Assembly (NCBI GenBank): GCA_950295325.1 | Contig: OX485809.1 | Coordinates: 19,344,001-19,408,000, forward strand | Source: Polytrichum commune | Taxonomy: Eukaryota; Streptophyta; Polytrichopsida; Polytrichales; Polytrichaceae | Direction: 5' to 3' | DNA: 64,000 bases | Shown here: in pieces, positions 47,001 to 58,924 of the stretch | Layout: the number at the start of each line of letters is the position of its first letter | Position numbering within the stretch: position 1 is the stretch's first letter | Notes under the pieces: generated by a model | The model's input: only the letters and a program-made list of their open reading frames with translations | Told to the model about the DNA's origin: nothing | Database searches by the model: none | Translations under genes and position numbers: made by a program

Positions 47001-49008
47001 TTTGAGTAGAGGCATTATAGACCTCATCTGCCAATGCCCTGAAGGCTTAGTTCAAAAGCTAGAACAAGATACTTATCATTTTTCTCTTAGAGAGATTTCA
47101 TATAGCTATCCATAGCCGTTTCCCATTTGTGATTTGGTTGAGATGACAATTAGTTATGGATTTTCAAAGATGGAGTAGAAAAACTGGGTGGTCTTGTGGG
47201 TAGCGGCTGCTGGATCAGACCTGCGAGCCCAATAGGAATTTTAATTCCAAGAAATTATATTTTTCCCAAGTAGAACTTTTGTGTAGCTTTCCAAAATGGC
47301 TTAGAACATTTGATTTGAGCATGATTTGAATTAGATTTGAATTGTGCAAGATGGGACACATAGTTTGAGAACTTTTGGTTGACTGCTGCATTACAGAGGA
47401 CCTGCTGGGTTCACTTCGGCTTACCTTTCTAATCACATATTTTTATCAAATACATATTTTTAATATCTCTCCAGGGTCATATAGAACGTTTGATTTGACT
47501 AAGATTTGAATTAGATATGAATTGTTGAAGGCGAGATACATAGTTCAAGCCTTCTTGATTGACTGCTGTGTTACAAGGAGTCCGCTGAATTTCTATTAGC
47601 TTAACCTGCTGATGTCATAATTTTTCTAGTTAGAGCTTGTTCATAGCTTTCCAATGGTATAAGGAAAGCCTAGATCCAAGTAGTAAGGAATGTGCTATGA
47701 ATTCTTGAAGTTAGAAGGTAGATAGGTGGGTTGGAAGGGTCGGTTGAATCGACCTCACACTTCCAACCCTCATAACTTTTGCATTTCTTATCCGATTAGA
47801 GTGATTTTTAGATCATTGGAAAGATAATTTGGTGCACTAAGTATAAATATTATGCTTAGGATTAAATTACAGGGCAGAATAACACTTTATATTTTAATTG
47901 TTAACTAAGGTACGCTTACTACCAAACTAGTTACAAAGAAGGAGGCAAGGTCGACGCTCGGAAAGTGGAGCAAGGAAGGAGGTAGCGGCTCGGCCTACAT
48001 CAAGCCCAAATCAACCGAGGAAAATTGAGGTAAATTAACTAACCTTAAGCCTTCCATTTAGGATTGGAGGGAGCACGGCTAAGGTACGCATCTCTAAACC
48101 CACTCACCTATCTCGTAAGGTCAAGTGGCTTGACCACTTGACCGCCAAGGGAGTACCCAATTCCATTGTTTTCGGGGCCCTTGGTATGTTTTGTGGTAGT
48201 AGCTTCATTTATTAGCAAGTTTCGTGTGTGGTAAGTCGGATTAATCACCGACACGACCACTCTGAATGTTGTTGGTGGAAAGGTGGGGTTAATGACCCGC
48301 GAATCCACTATTATGTTGTTGGCCCCATAGATTGGGAGTAATGGCCCCAATTTATGAAGATTGCGCAACAGGTTGAACCTACAGGTCGCCCGTCACCCTG
48401 GTCCCATTGAGTTGCATTTCGTGGTCTATCCAGTGTAAACACATTTAACAATCAAAACATACCAAATAAATCGTAAACCCTTGTTGGCAAGAGACCCGAG
48501 GTAAGGGGTGATGCCTAATATGTTAATGTAGTAAGTTAGGACGTGCAAACAAAAGTAAGTAATTAAGAAGGAATTTGTGTGAAGGGTGGGACTTAGGCCA
48601 AGTTCCCCCGCTTAGAAAACTAAATAGAACTAAATAAAGAAATAGGAAGAATTGAATGGTCCATCAAATTGTCGTTATTCCGTTCGTTGAGTTAGGGTGG
48701 TATGAGTCACACCCGGTTGGGTGTATCAGAACCATCCCAATTCACAAATTAGGATTGCCTTGGTTTCAAGGCTGGTGCGTCTGCGCGTAGAATAGGTTGT
48801 AGGTTAAGGTTAGAACTAGATATGAAATTCGTTAGTGGAGTTTAAAGCCACACTAGTAAAAAACTAAGGCCTAACCTCCGGAGGTACTACGACGCATATT
48901 TAATCTCCCTTAAAAATCTAACTACTCACGTTATACACCTATCATCCGGGTTTGGCTTGGGCGCCTGCAAATGCAGGCCACCTTCACCGAAGGGCTTGTG
49001 TGATACTT
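44032..49008. other. Left arm of the 19.9-kb element, no recognisable gene
   Basis: Contents: a short direct repeat at 44625-44695 (AAATRTTAGTAGATGCTAGCT), a pyrimidine-rich block at 45.3-45.95 kb, a small palindrome AAGTGGCTTGACCACTT at 48122, and the tandem duplication at 47270-47640. Words at 44636 and 46459 (ACTAGCTAAGCAA) recur about 1.8 kb apart. Open frames of up to 124 codons do not resemble known proteins. Part of this arm could be a nested, decayed retroelement. None of the TACGAACG palindromes occurs here. Confidence 0.5.
47270..47640 (+). repeat. Tandem duplication of about 200 bp
   Basis: Two units share TAGAACRTTTGATTTGA, GATTTGAATTAGAT, ATACATAGTT/ACACATAGTT, TTGACTGCTG, TTACA and CTTA(A)CC in the same order. 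Divergence is roughly a fifth. The function is unknown. Confidence 0.65.
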
Positions 49009-49709
49009 TTAGGCTCCCTCGAAAGGGGGTGGCCCAAAAGTACCACAACCGGCGTGGACAACAAGCCTTCTAAGGTAAGGCGCTAGCGTATCGACCAAAA
49101 ACGTGTCGTTCCTATCGCCGGTCCAAGTGGCGGGGAAGATGACGTTCCCCGGGGGGTTCAAGACGCTTTTGGTGGGGCTGTCGTCGACGAGGACGGTGTT
49201 CTCGGGGGTCGGCCACCACCCGTGGGGTACCCCCTGCAACCGGGGGATGCCCCGCCACAGTCTTGACCTCAGGACCTTGAGGAATTGTTGTCCTCCGCCA
49301 CGACCGCCGAACTTTGGAACCGGCAGACCCTTTTCGTCGAGCAATTCATCGCAATCCTCTTGGCCGAGGATGAGGCAAGGGCTCGGAAGATCGCGGAAGA
49401 GGAAGTCGACGATTGGCTCGGTGTTCTCCATGACCATGGAGCTCCACACAATGACGTGAGCTACATCGAGCACCTCTCGAAGGAAGTCACGCAGGCCGGA
49501 ACGGGCGCGGACAACCTTGCGGTTAATGAGAGTGTCGAGCTCTCCGTCGTAGTCCCTTTCGTCGGGGTGACGGAAGGGACGCGTGAGGACCCGGGGGATG
49601 TGTTCGGTGTGACACAACACCCCGTTCAGGTCGAACACGACGAACGGTTTGTTTCGGGTAAGACGTCCACTGGTCGAGGGTTTCCGACCTATCTCCGGGG
49701 GATCCTGTG
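49009..49709 (-). CDS. FCP1/SCP-like (NLI-interacting factor) phosphatase-domain protein
   Basis: HAD-type phosphatases of this family dephosphorylate the RNA polymerase II C-terminal tail in host cells. The frame from 49709 to 49009 encodes about 233 residues. Visible motifs are KPFVVFDLNGVLCH (motif I, with Asn in place of the second Asp of DxDG), a hydrophobic VIVWSSM segment (motif II) and ENTVLVDDSPTKSVLNPPGN (the DD motif), ending with DTLAPYLRRL. The change DLNGV for DLDGT may reduce activity, although from memory some plant members have it. A GT-AG-type acceptor (TTAATCACAG) marks 49709 as the probable exon start and an upstream exon with the ATG was not found. Three TACGAACG palindromes begin 110 bp upstream. 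Its role in a transposon is unknown; it could be cargo. Confidence 0.75.
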
Positions 49710-50141
49710 ATTAACAACTCGACTAGTTTAATTCTATGATCTAATAAACAACATTGCATTGAGGAAAAGACGATTATGCGAGGAAAATAGTGCAAGGAGA
49801 ATGTGGTCAAGTGCAGACTTGCGAACGAGCGTTCGTGAATGAAGGCTGGGGTGGCGCATCATTTACGAACGCTCGTTCGTGAACGCGGATAGAAGCACAT
49901 GTACGAACGCTCGTTCGTGAAGGAGGGTGAAAGTGGGCGTGAAAGTGTAATGATGCGCATGAACATACATAATACAAGATGCGATACGATATAATAAGTT
50001 TGGGAGATGCGACGCAGAGATCATCTGCTCATATATTAATTCGGTGAATATTTACAATTGTCTCACGTGATAATTTTTCACAGTTTCCTATGGCAAATAC
50101 ATGCCGTGTTCTACAAAATTTCTCGGGCTAAGGGTCAAAAT

Positions 50142-53100
50142 TTATCGGACTAAGGGTCCACGTAGAGAAGGGTCCTCGCACGCCTCGTGATGCTGATGGA
50201 CAGGAACCGCCAAGAACACAACGCGCATGGGTTAGTGGTTACGAACGCGCGTTCGTCAAATGAGTGGTATTCTCAGAGGAGAGTTACCTCGTCATCGGGG
50301 GGAGGGGCAGCGGCGCTGGACCGAGCAGTTCCCTCCTCTTCGATTAACGAACGCGCGTTCGTAATCCCCATTGGGCCAGCCGCCTCTGTCTCCATGGCGT
50401 CTGTGGCACGCTCCGACTGTGACGCCTGGGTCTGCACAATGTGATCCGCGTCGTCGTCGTCGTCGTCGTCATCTCCGCCCAGGTCGAGAGTGTCCATGCG
50501 GACATCCTCCATCTCCGCGGATGGATGCCGTTCCAGGTCAGGGCTCTCAACGTCCATTCCTTGGACAGCTGCCGCGTCATTGGGGCTCCCCTGCGTTTCC
50601 TCCACAATGATCATGTCAGTGTGTTGCGCAGATTCATCGCCCTGCCTATGCACTACCCTCGGGACGACTGTCAAAGAGGCGGTGGCAGTGACTGAGGCCA
50701 GTCCTACCCTTGGAGGGGGAGGGGTTAGGACTGCTGGACCTGAAGATTCACGAACGCGCGTTCGTAAATCTTCGTCCTCGCGTATGGCAGCCCTTATCGC
50801 ATCGTCCGAGTTGAAGGGGGTGGCAGTCAATTGAAGGGGCGGAGGACTCCCAGCTGGCGTTGGATGTGGTGTTGGTGGGTGCGAAGGTCCTCCGGGGAAC
50901 AGGCCTGGAAGGGGGGTATGGGAGGGGTATCCTCCAGGGAAGGGGTAAGGCTGTTGTGCTGGCGCCGAGAAGCTCTGCATATTTCTGAGCATCTCAAATA
51001 TGGCGTCCGTCTTTGCTGCGGACTCCCGCAGCGCCTCCTGCATGTGGGCCATATTTCTTGCACTCTCCTCTGCCGCAGCCGCCATTTCCTCCTTCATTTT
51101 TTGCTCTAGCTTGGCATTCAGCTCGGCAACCGTCAACGCCTCCTCCTTCACACGCTTGTTCTTGTCGTAATCCACCCCCAGCTCCGCCATGATATCCATG
51201 TCCCCTTCGTCCTCGTCGGACACCTCGATGATTGCTCCCTCCGGCAACTCCACGTATGGCGTCTTCTTCATCCTCCTCCTCGTGTTCCGGAAGTGGTCCA
51301 AGGATGGACGCGAGCGTTGGTCGAGGAGGTCGAGGGTCTCCATCCTCGGAACCACGACGGGCCTGGGAGACACTGACGTCGAACAGCCGCCAGGTGTGCC
51401 GAAGGGTTCCGCACCCGACACTCTAGCGGGGAGGACATCCTGGGTTGTCCCAGCCGAGGATCATGTATAGCCCCCCGGTGTCCCTTGGGGGTCAGACGGG
51501 TGACCCGCTGGCGCCAACATCCGTAAAGGAGTGATGTTGAACGACTGCAAGATGGCGTCCACGTCCACGTCCACGGAGGGGGCGGGCTCGTCCTCGTCTG
51601 TCTCCAAGCCCGGCATGCCTTCGTCGACAGGCATGCTGAAGTCCTCCCTGGGGACACACATGTCATCGAGGTCCATTGTGGACGCTTTCACCCTGTGGAC
51701 CTGGTATTCATCCTCGTCTTGGGCATCAACGTAGTTATTGACGACCAACCCCAGCATCTGTACCAACGTTCCAAACATGTCAGCATATACGAACGTGCGT
51801 TCGTAAACATCAACATTGAGACAAGGCCAGATCAACGCAAAGGGAAAAAATGCCACAACTATTATAACATTTGAATCAATGACAATTACGAACGAGCGTT
51901 CGTAAATCTAAGAATGACAGCTTACCATGGCCGCGTATATGAACTTGCTGCCTCCAAAGATGTTGTAGACGGTCTCTCCACTGATTGCCAAACTCTGCAA
52001 CACTGACACGTAGAACTCCAACCTAAGCTCCAACGCGGGGAAAACCGTGTACAGTGTCTCCTGCAACAGTTCCTTGGGAGGGGGGTGAGGGATGTTGTAT
52101 ATCTTCTTGAAAGTACTGTTTGCCTTCACAGGCGCTCTCCCATTTCTGAGAGCATTGTACGTTAAGAAGATCAAGCTGACAGCTCCCACCTGCTTGTTGC
52201 CCCTGGCCTCGTTGATGGCCATGATCCTTTCCGTTTTTGCAGGCACGTAGGTGCAGTGGTAGATGCTGTATTCAAATTTGATGGTATTTTCGTACAGCTC
52301 AGTGACAATGGATAGCTTCTCCTGTTCCACTATCCAAAGCCATACGTGAGGCTCCCTCATTTCAGGCGATCTGTAGTCTTGAAACTTTGCCATGAAAGGG
52401 TTGTAGAAGGGAAAATCCTTTGCCCCTTGCCTCGCACCTCCTGGGATCCCCCTGAAATCAATCAGGGCAAATGGGCAACCCCTGCGGTCCTCCCTCACCT
52501 CGGCCCTGCTGATGGTGCCGTCCCACTTAGAAAAAGTGGTCCTCTCCAGCCCGGTGGTTACCAAACAAAACCTGGCCACTCCCTCGAATGTGGCCCTCCG
52601 CTTCCTCTCCAAAAACTTTATATACAACTCCACCTCCTGGGGATCTGTCTCTGCTTTCTTGGTCCGCTTGTTCCCCTTCAGCTTCAAGACGGAGGCGTGT
52701 TCCTTAACTAGCCTACGCATGGAAGAGCCGTTGATGTTATACCCGACCTTGAACTCCTTCCATCCAGCCCAGTTGATGTCCCCGTCGGCCTGGAAGAGTT
52801 TGTACTCCGGGACTAGTGCGCCCAACTCCCTCATTGCGTTGGTCTTCAACTTGCGATGTTTGCACCACTCCTTGATGGAGTACGTTCCGGGCCTGTGCTT
52901 TGGCCTCTTCAAAAAAATCTTCGGGTAGGGGATTGTTCTCCCGACGGTGTTCCCAAGAGCATGAACTGCACATCTCTGCAATTCCGACTCCGTCAACCCC
53001 TGAAGCGGCCTAAAAAATTCCCTCAGCAGCGGAGGCGCTTCCCCAGTCTTCTCCTGATTATATTTTTCTTCAGTGTCGGGGTTGACGAGATCCCCCGCAC

Positions 53101-54663
53101 TGTGAGCATCAAAAAATTGGGTCCACAAATCCCAGGTGTCTCTGTTGCAACAAATAAGCCGGAGCTCACCCTTTAGCTCGAGCACTGACTTCGTTGAAGT
53201 GGACTTCATGTCGATGGAAGAGAATTTGTCCACCATCGCATCGCAAAACGCCTGCATTAGAAAGGAATGTCATCGGTCAATCAAATACGAACGCACATTC
53301 GTAAATAAAATGATCAGGAATGTTCTAAAGGAACCTGAGAATTACGAACGCTCGTTCGTAAACTTACCTTCCATTGTGGAGACTGGTTTTTCGCATTCTC
53401 CCTCTCCTTTGGTGGGCACCCGTGTGCCACCCACACATCTCTCGCAGCCACTATGTTTGCTGCCCATGATGCCTCAAACGCTTTGATCTTATTCCCAGAA
53501 TTTAAAAATGTCGAAATTTTCCGGAGTTTGTCCCAGTCGTCTGACCACACCAGGAACACCTTCCAGTAGCGCAGGTCCCCCTTCAGCTCATGCTGGAAAT
53601 TATCATCCTTGAGGATGATCTGCGATGCCTCCAGGCTGTGCTGTCCATCAATAATCCAGAACTCCCCATTCTGGATTCTTGCCCAATCTTTCTCCGTGGG
53701 ACGGGAAGTGAAACCCTTTGGCATAACGCACACAGTTTGCCTATCCCACTTCACGTTATTCATCAAGTTGTTGATTTGCCACTTCACACCTCCGCTTTCA
53801 CGTGACCTCACCACCCACTTGTTGGGGGATTTCTCGCATTTGAAGCAGTCCACGTTGAAGGTGAAGTGCCATCCCATGGGCCAGCAATCCTTCGAGTAAT
53901 TGTTGAAGTCGCGAAGGATACGAGTCGCCTTTGCCGCATCAGGGTTTTCCCCCTTCTTCAAAGGGGTCGGCATGACAGGCGGCGAGTTGACCTCAGCTGT
54001 CTCCGTGACACTAGACTTCTCCATATCGTCCCGAGTTCTTTTAGATGGCGTGGAGTGTCTGCTTGGCCCCTCTGACAATCTACTAGTTGAAGGCACTGGC
54101 CGCGGCGCACTTCTAGAACCTCCTGCTCCGGATGCAGTAGGTTTTTTGGGACTCTTCTTCTTCTTGTTGGCCTCCACGACGGCATTGTTATACTTGGACA
54201 TATTTAGGGCCAGTGCAGTCAACTTCCTAGCTGTCCAATGCTGGCTGAGGCTGTACTTCGTGAAAAGGTTCACGAGGTCGAAATGCTTGGCATCCTCTAC
54301 AACATTATTCTGTGCGTATGTATGGGAGAAAGGGTGCCTCCTGAAGTCCAGCAGGAGGTTGATGTGGTCTTTTTTGTTTTTCAAATCCAAGATAACAAAA
54401 TCACCCTGTGCCTCTATGGATTCTATCTCCCATGTCTTCATCTGCACCCACTGCTCCGGCTGGTCTGGCCTTGTCTCCAACTCGTATGTGAATCTCAGGG
54501 CGAACAATCCACCCTCGATTTTCTCCGGGAGCGCCGTCCACTCCCCCATGAAGTCATCTTTGGGGACGTAATTATCGTTCCCATTGTCATCTGTCACTGA
54601 CTCCGGAAGCCGATCCAACTGAACCGCGAACATTTCGATTGCGCTCCTTACTGGTCTAGCCAT
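50142..54663 (-). pseudogene. ParB/DGQHR-like protein gene, four exons, one internal TGA
   Basis: I join 54663-53368, 53251-51926, 51757-50288 and 50192-50142. All introns are GT-AG and phase 0, totalling 1381 codons. Residues about 160-240 are a basic, proline/serine-rich linker. Near residue 335 is FWIIDGQHSLEASQIIL followed by WKVFLVWSDDWDKLRKIS and FLNSGN. This pattern (DGQH, hydrophobic strand, then F-x-N) is that of the ParB/sulfiredoxin and DGQHR group; the usual Arg after DGQH is Ser. Exon 2 is rich in basic and aromatic residues and unassigned. Exon 3 has an acidic start, a coiled-coil-like AELNAKLEQKMKEEM segment, a proline-rich stretch and an Asp run. A TGA at 51463-51461 (about codon 973) breaks an otherwise open frame. 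The start follows a possible acceptor, so an upstream exon may exist. Confidence 0.6.
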
Positions 54664-55077
54664 CTGCAATGTAACAGACACATTCAGAATTGCATTTACG
54701 AACGCGCGTTCGTTACTGGCATTTGCAGGTCGTCAATAAATTATTTATTATTGGCAAGACATCTGTTGGTTCTTGTTTACGAACGTTCGTTCGCAAATTT
54801 GGTTTGATTTCCAAGGTGTTATTCATTTTCAATAAATACGAACGCGCGGTCGTATTTGAGTGCTGTGATGTTCATATGGCGTAATCAAAAGGTGTAGGGT
54901 TCGTTTTTATTTTCATTTTTTGGGCTCATTTTTATTAGTTTTTGGGTACACATATTTGTGTCCATGCCTTTGTGTAGATTTACGAACGCGCGTTCGCAAA
55001 TCTTGGGTGTGTTTGGATCCCTGGTTACGAACGATCGTTCGTAAATCTAGGATATTGATGTGATTCAGTGTTTGTTC

Positions 55078-55350
55078 ACGAACGGACGTTCGCAAATACA
55101 AGATGTTCCTTATTTAATCAATTACGAACGCACGTTCGTAAAAGTAGAAGGTGAGCGCGTATTTTACGAACGCACGTTCGGAAAATTAGAAGGTGAGTGG
55201 GTATTTTACGAACGCACGTTCGTAAAGGTGGAAAGTGAGTGGGTATTTTACGAACGCACGTTCGTAAAGGTAGAAGGTGAGTGGGTATTTTACGAACGCA
55301 CGTTCGTAAAAGTAGAAGGTGAGTGCGTATTTTACGAACGTGCGTTTGTA
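55078..55350. repeat. 42-bp tandem array, each unit holding one palindrome
   Basis: Palindromes start at 55124, 55166, 55208, 55250, 55292 and 55334, exactly 42 bp apart, joined by a spacer close to GTAGAAGGTGAGTGGGTAT. Because 42 is a multiple of three, both strands show repetitive open frames (YERTFVKVEGEWVF-type units) that I regard as by-products. Five of the six central pairs are CA. Confidence 0.95.
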
Positions 55351-55914
55351 AAAGTAAAGGGCTTGGTGTATTAGATGTATAAACGCCACATTTACGAACG
55401 ATCGTTCATAAATGTGGTCGTCTGTGTATGATAATAAATGTTTTCCGTACATATACGGATATGTATACATACGTATGTATGTATGGGTTTATGAATGTTG
55501 CTATCGACATTGCTTGGATTTCTGCCTGCAACTCTTGATCAGAATGATGAAACACAAAGTGAAATATGTAATGACAACAACATTGAGATTCAGTGATTAA
55601 GAATTCATAATGAAGGGGAAAGTCCTAATTCATACAAAACATGACAAAGCTCATAATGCATAAAACATGACACATGGAATTCAACAAAGAACAATTTCAG
55701 ATTGCAAAGAAGTGTTTTGAAAAGGAAACCTGTACTCACATTGAATTGTTGCAAACCCAAAACCTGCTGCCTGCTACTCAGAAATCCAGAAACCTCACAA
55801 ATGCACTGATTTCGCTTTCAAATGCAATTTCTACCCTCGCTCCTTTCTCACACTCTCAAGCCTTCAGAATTTATTTACAAATCCTACAAATATTCTGATG
55901 TAAACACAACTCAC

Positions 55915-56130
55915 AAGCTTTCTAAAACTCTCAAGCTCTCAAGCTTTTTGCAACACTCAACCTCTCAAGCTTTCTAAAACTCTCAAGCTTTCTAAAACAC
56001 TCAACCTCTCAAGCTTTCTAAAACACTCAACCTCTCAAGCTTTCTAAAACACTCAACCTCTCAAGCTTTCTAAAACTCTAAACCTCTCAAGCTTTCCAAA
56101 ACTCTCAACCTTCTCAAGATTTCTACAAAT
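55915..56130. repeat. Minisatellite, about 25-bp unit (CTCAAGCTTTCTAAAACACT)
   Basis: About eight to nine units of CTCAAGCTTTCTAAAACACT plus CAACC, with small variations. Confidence 0.9.
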
Positions 56131-56589
56131 ATCAACCTCTCAAGCGATCCTACTCTCAAGCTTCTGACAATGCGCGCCAAGAATAAACATAAAATGCGGC
56201 TATACAAATGGCCAGGGCTTCGCCGCACCTAAGCTCTCCCCTCCTCCTCTGCTCCAAATGACAAATGAGGAGGAGAGGAAGAGGCGCGGGGAGGTAGCCG
56301 GCACCGCTAGGGTTTCCTGGCGGCTGCCACGTGGCTGACAGCCACTGGCCAGGGCTGGGATGGGGATGCGGATGGGGATGGGGATGGGGGAGGGGAGGGG
56401 ATGGATGGGAGGGGAATGGGGATAGGGAGGGATGAGGGTTTACGAATTAAGAAATACGAAATGGTGGGAGCTTAGTTCGGGGACATGAATTTTACATTCC
56501 GTATCCCCTGAATACCTCTACAGTTGGATTCCTTGTAAACATATTTTAGAAAAGTATGTTCAGTTAATTTGTACAACACAATGCATGTC

Positions 56590-56815
56590 ATTTAGTAGGT
56601 TTTCGATGAAGAATCCATCCCAATGTGTGTATGGTGTTTTGCAAAATAGAGTTTTCATGAACCACACATCCTTAAAGTTGTTCAATGGTTCCTCAAACAA
56701 ATTTTACATACATAAAGGACGCATTTTGAATTGTGGAGAGGGGCTATCAGATTCTCCTCAAGAGGTGGGGGAAAATTCATTTTTCAATACGATGTCATTA
56801 ATTTCATGAGGTGTT
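56590..56815 (+). repeat. Dispersed repeat family D, copy 1 (copy 2 at 57685-57910)
   Basis: Both copies share GTGTRTATGGTGTTTT, TTTTCATGRACMA, GTTCAATGGTTCCT, a TAAAGGAC word, TTGTGGMGAG and GGTGG(R)GGAAATTC in the same order, about 1.1 kb apart. The family is unknown. Confidence 0.65.
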
Positions 56816-57489
56816 AGCTTGACCCACCCTTAATATGATATTTAGTATTAGATACTCTAAATACGAACGCATAGTACACTAAGGGCATGTTTAGACTTGG
56901 GGCCAAGGCCATTGTGAACAAAGGCCAATATGTCCCATGTGGCATGCAAATGGGCCCCAAAGGCCATTAATAAGAAAGTAACCTAACTCCATTCATTGCT
57001 TTCATGTGTAAACCTATTTAGGTGGGGTTGGGGCCATTTGGAGGTTGCAATTATGAGAGGGTTATGAGAGGTTCCAACGTACTCATGAACTATTCTATGG
57101 ATAATAATTAAAGTATAATAAATTTAGAATTTCTCCCCTCCTACTCAATGCTCAAAGAATAAACTACTATAAGCGAATAAAAGCTCTAACAATGGCCTCA
57201 ACAAGAGGGAAAGAGTCCACAATGTTGGGAGCTCTCTTTTCCAAGGCTTGAGGCCATTGTCATGATGAATAAAATAATTTATTTGTGATTGGCCCCAACT
57301 CATGGTGTAAACTTGAAGAGGAAAATCCTAGCCTTTCTACCAATGAGAGGCGTGGATTTCTTTCACCCCAACCCATTTTTGAGCCTTGACTCCAACTCTA
57401 AACCCGTCCTAAGTATCACTAACGATCTAAACCCTAAGCCCGCAAACCACATATTAGACAACTTTCACAAACCATATACACTAACCCCA

Positions 57490-57520
57490 AACCCCAAACC
57501 CTAAACCCTAACCCTACATC
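57490..57520. repeat. Interstitial telomere-like CCCTAAA run
   Basis: AAACCCTAAACCCTAACCCT, about three plant telomere units; shorter ones occur at 37442-37455 and 37960-37972. Too short to suggest a chromosome end. Confidence 0.7.
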
Positions 57521-58924
57521 TTTTTATTTTACCAACCCTTCTTAGGAGGTCAAGTCATTTAATTAGTTGTCGACTTGAACTAACAAACGAATACTAGTGC
57601 CATCAACTTTAAATTTCACCAATGATCAATTGCATTTAAACTTGTAGTTCATAATATGGTCCGATGTTTGGCGAGCCTCAAGTGTAGGGGGTGGATTCAA
57701 ATGAAAAATCCACCCGCAAGCATGTGTATATGGTGTTTTAAAATATAATTTTTTCATGGACAATATGTCTTTCAAGGTGTTCAATGGTTCCTTAAAAAAA
57801 AATTATTGGATAAAGGACTCAATTTCATATTGTGGCGAGCCTGCGCTATCCTAAACCTTTACAAAAGGTGGAGGAAATTCTATTTCTCATAGGACGTCAA
57901 ACACATGATATTAATAATTGTAAGTGTGACTTCACGTAGGCATAGTTTCAATTCTTATCATTATCGTATGCACCGTTCCAAAGTGATTGATCATTTCCAA
58001 TCATGCCATTTTAATTCATTATTTTCAAACCTAGTGTTACATTTGAATGAAGACCTTACCTACATATATTGGGTATGATTACTTCAAAATGTCCTCAATT
58101 TACCTAGTACAAACCATTATGGATTAAGCGACTTTTTATTGGTATTCATGCAGTTGGTGACCATATTACGGGCATTTTTTTTATGTAAATCATATGATAC
58201 CTACAATTTTAGGGGCTTCCACAACATGTTTTTAGCTACTCTTACCTCATTGTGTGTGTGAATATGTATTACCCTAAACCCTTCATCACTTTATTAGGTA
58301 TAATCAATCATCAATTAACTTGGACTTCACACCTTAGTTGCAAATCATTTAAATTCAATGTTAACCATAAACCTATATAGACATTATAAATCTAATATTA
58401 TATATATGTGTATATATAATCTAATATTATATTATATACAATATGAAATTCATATATACATATAAATATAGACATATATCCACGTGAGACCTTGGTGGCA
58501 ACTAAGGTGTGCGACCGATTGACATATTTACAATATGTTGCGTGCATGCAAGACATGTTCCATACATAATGCTATTTATTTATTCCGCATGGATGGAATG
58601 ACATATTGTTAGGTCAAAGTAGGCGGCGGGAATCCGCTTTTTAAATAGCATCCAAGGGATTTTGAACCATCAGGGGGGAGGTACTTAAAGCTCTTCCCCC
58701 CACATCAGAGCTCTTTTCTGCGGCACAACCAAGTGTGCGCTCCACAGACCTGACTGGAACGAGCACAAACCATTTTCTTGTGCGCCCACCCTATACCTCC
58801 CAGGTACACAATAGGTTGCACATACCCGCATATACCGCCGCAAATACCGGACTTTTACGAACGCACGTTCGTAAAGATGACTTGGTAGCGACATGTGATG
58901 CGAGTGGTTTAGACATGTAGTTTA

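Larger units (their letters stand above)
55410..58856. other. Palindrome-free spacer in the 19.9-kb element
   Basis: No gene is recognised. It contains a 25-bp minisatellite (55915-56130), a GGGGATG tract (56355-56425), the repeat pair 56590-56815 / 57685-57910, a short interstitial CCCTAAA run (57490-57520) and a TA-rich block (58390-58470). A single half palindrome lies at 56863. This gap splits the palindromes into a left group upstream of the ParB-like gene and a right group upstream of the DUF7869 gene. Confidence 0.55.

Noticed and set aside
55124-55349. CRISPR-like array
   Set aside because: The repeats are palindromes in a eukaryotic transposon and the spacers are nearly identical, so this is a tandem repeat, not an array of unique spacers.
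55060-55470. Open frames on both strands encoding 14-residue repeats (YERTFVKVEGEWVF type)
   Set aside because: They follow directly from the 42-bp tandem repeat, whose length is a multiple of three. There is no start context, domain or splice signal.
57480-57525. Telomere or subtelomere
   Set aside because: Only about three CCCTAAA units, embedded in a transposon.
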